Below, one piece after another: positions 32,155 to 32,187 of a stretch of 32,187 nucleotides of DNA (the first letter of the stretch is position 1; each line of letters begins with the position of its first letter). The notes under the pieces were generated by a model. The model had not been told where the DNA came from. It saw nothing but the letters and a program-made list of their open reading frames with translations, and ran no database searches. The DNA comes from Streptomyces prasinopilosus (GTDB lineage Bacteria > Actinomycetota > Actinomycetes > Streptomycetales > Streptomycetaceae), in contig NZ_LIRG01000168.1 of assembly GCF_001419695.1 (NCBI RefSeq), forward strand, positions 1 through 32,187, written 5' to 3'. The translations under genes were made by a program, and so were the position numbers.

Positions 32155-32187
32155 GCCGGCCGCGCGGAGGAGGCGTTGGGCGGGCGG

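Noticed and set aside
1-32187. tRNA/rRNA genes, CRISPR arrays, origin or attachment sites, biosynthetic gene cluster
   Set aside because: No tRNA-like cloverleaf, regularly spaced direct repeats, DnaA-box cluster, integrase with att repeats, or PKS/NRPS/terpene/RiPP core genes were seen.

Overview
The window is about 32 kb of very GC-rich DNA with strongly GC-biased third codon positions, GTG and TTG starts next to ATG, and purine-rich Shine-Dalgarno sites. Together with the gene content (a CelB-type endoglucanase beside a CelS2-type cellulose LPMO with GGGAGCGCTCCC boxes, MEDS-domain anti-sigma proteins, a GvpJ-like protein, MMPL/TetR), this points to a Streptomyces chromosome. The mix of small accessory operons, three transposase relics and several broken genes looks more like an arm or variable region than the conserved core. 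No tRNA, rRNA, CRISPR array or biosynthetic cluster is visible.

Layout. (1) 1-2900: a long inverted repeat, a VanW-domain envelope protein, a gap with a tandem octamer, and a small hypothetical gene. (2) 3040-6905: a cellulose island made of a LacI/CebR-type regulator, three palindromic operators, a promoter, a secreted GH12 endoglucanase with CBM2 (CelB) and a secreted AA10 LPMO with CBM2, closed by a strong bidirectional terminator. (3) 6935-10383: a decaying stretch with a GNAT enzyme, an IS3 relic, a PPOX-type flavin/F420 protein, a DinB gene interrupted by one amber codon, and mostly empty sequence. (4) 10384-14490: a DUF1622 membrane protein coupled to a small membrane protein, a family 2 glycosyltransferase, a methyltransferase-NUDIX fusion and an IS5-type relic. 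(5) 15599-17609: a tightly organised promoter/operator driving a two-gene operon of a band-7/SPFH protein and a divergent NAD-kinase-fold protein. (6) 18151-22024: a zinc alcohol dehydrogenase, a truncated UvrA-like ATPase, and an overlapping MEDS-STAS / MEDS-HATPase pair. (7) 22452-25985: TspO, an IS5-type relic, a membrane protein, and an operon of a HEAT-repeat protein and a MerR regulator that itself carries HEAT repeats. (8) 26567-27263: a perfect 32-bp inverted repeat, a small membrane protein and a zinc-ribbon protein. (9) 27689-30544: an MMPL exporter with its TetR repressor and a palindromic operator. (10) 31004-32154: an orphan GvpJ-like gas-vesicle protein and a hypothetical protein.

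How the genes work together. The cellulose island is the clearest functional unit: the endoglucanase cuts amorphous cellulose, the LPMO oxidatively breaks crystalline regions, and a CebR-type repressor would release both when cello-oligosaccharides arrive. The SPFH/NAD-kinase pair, the MEDS pair and the HEAT/MerR-HEAT pair are each overlapping two-gene modules of signalling-type domains. They are the best candidates for little-described systems. The perfect palindrome at 26567-26639 is the most striking structure not explained by ordinary annotation.
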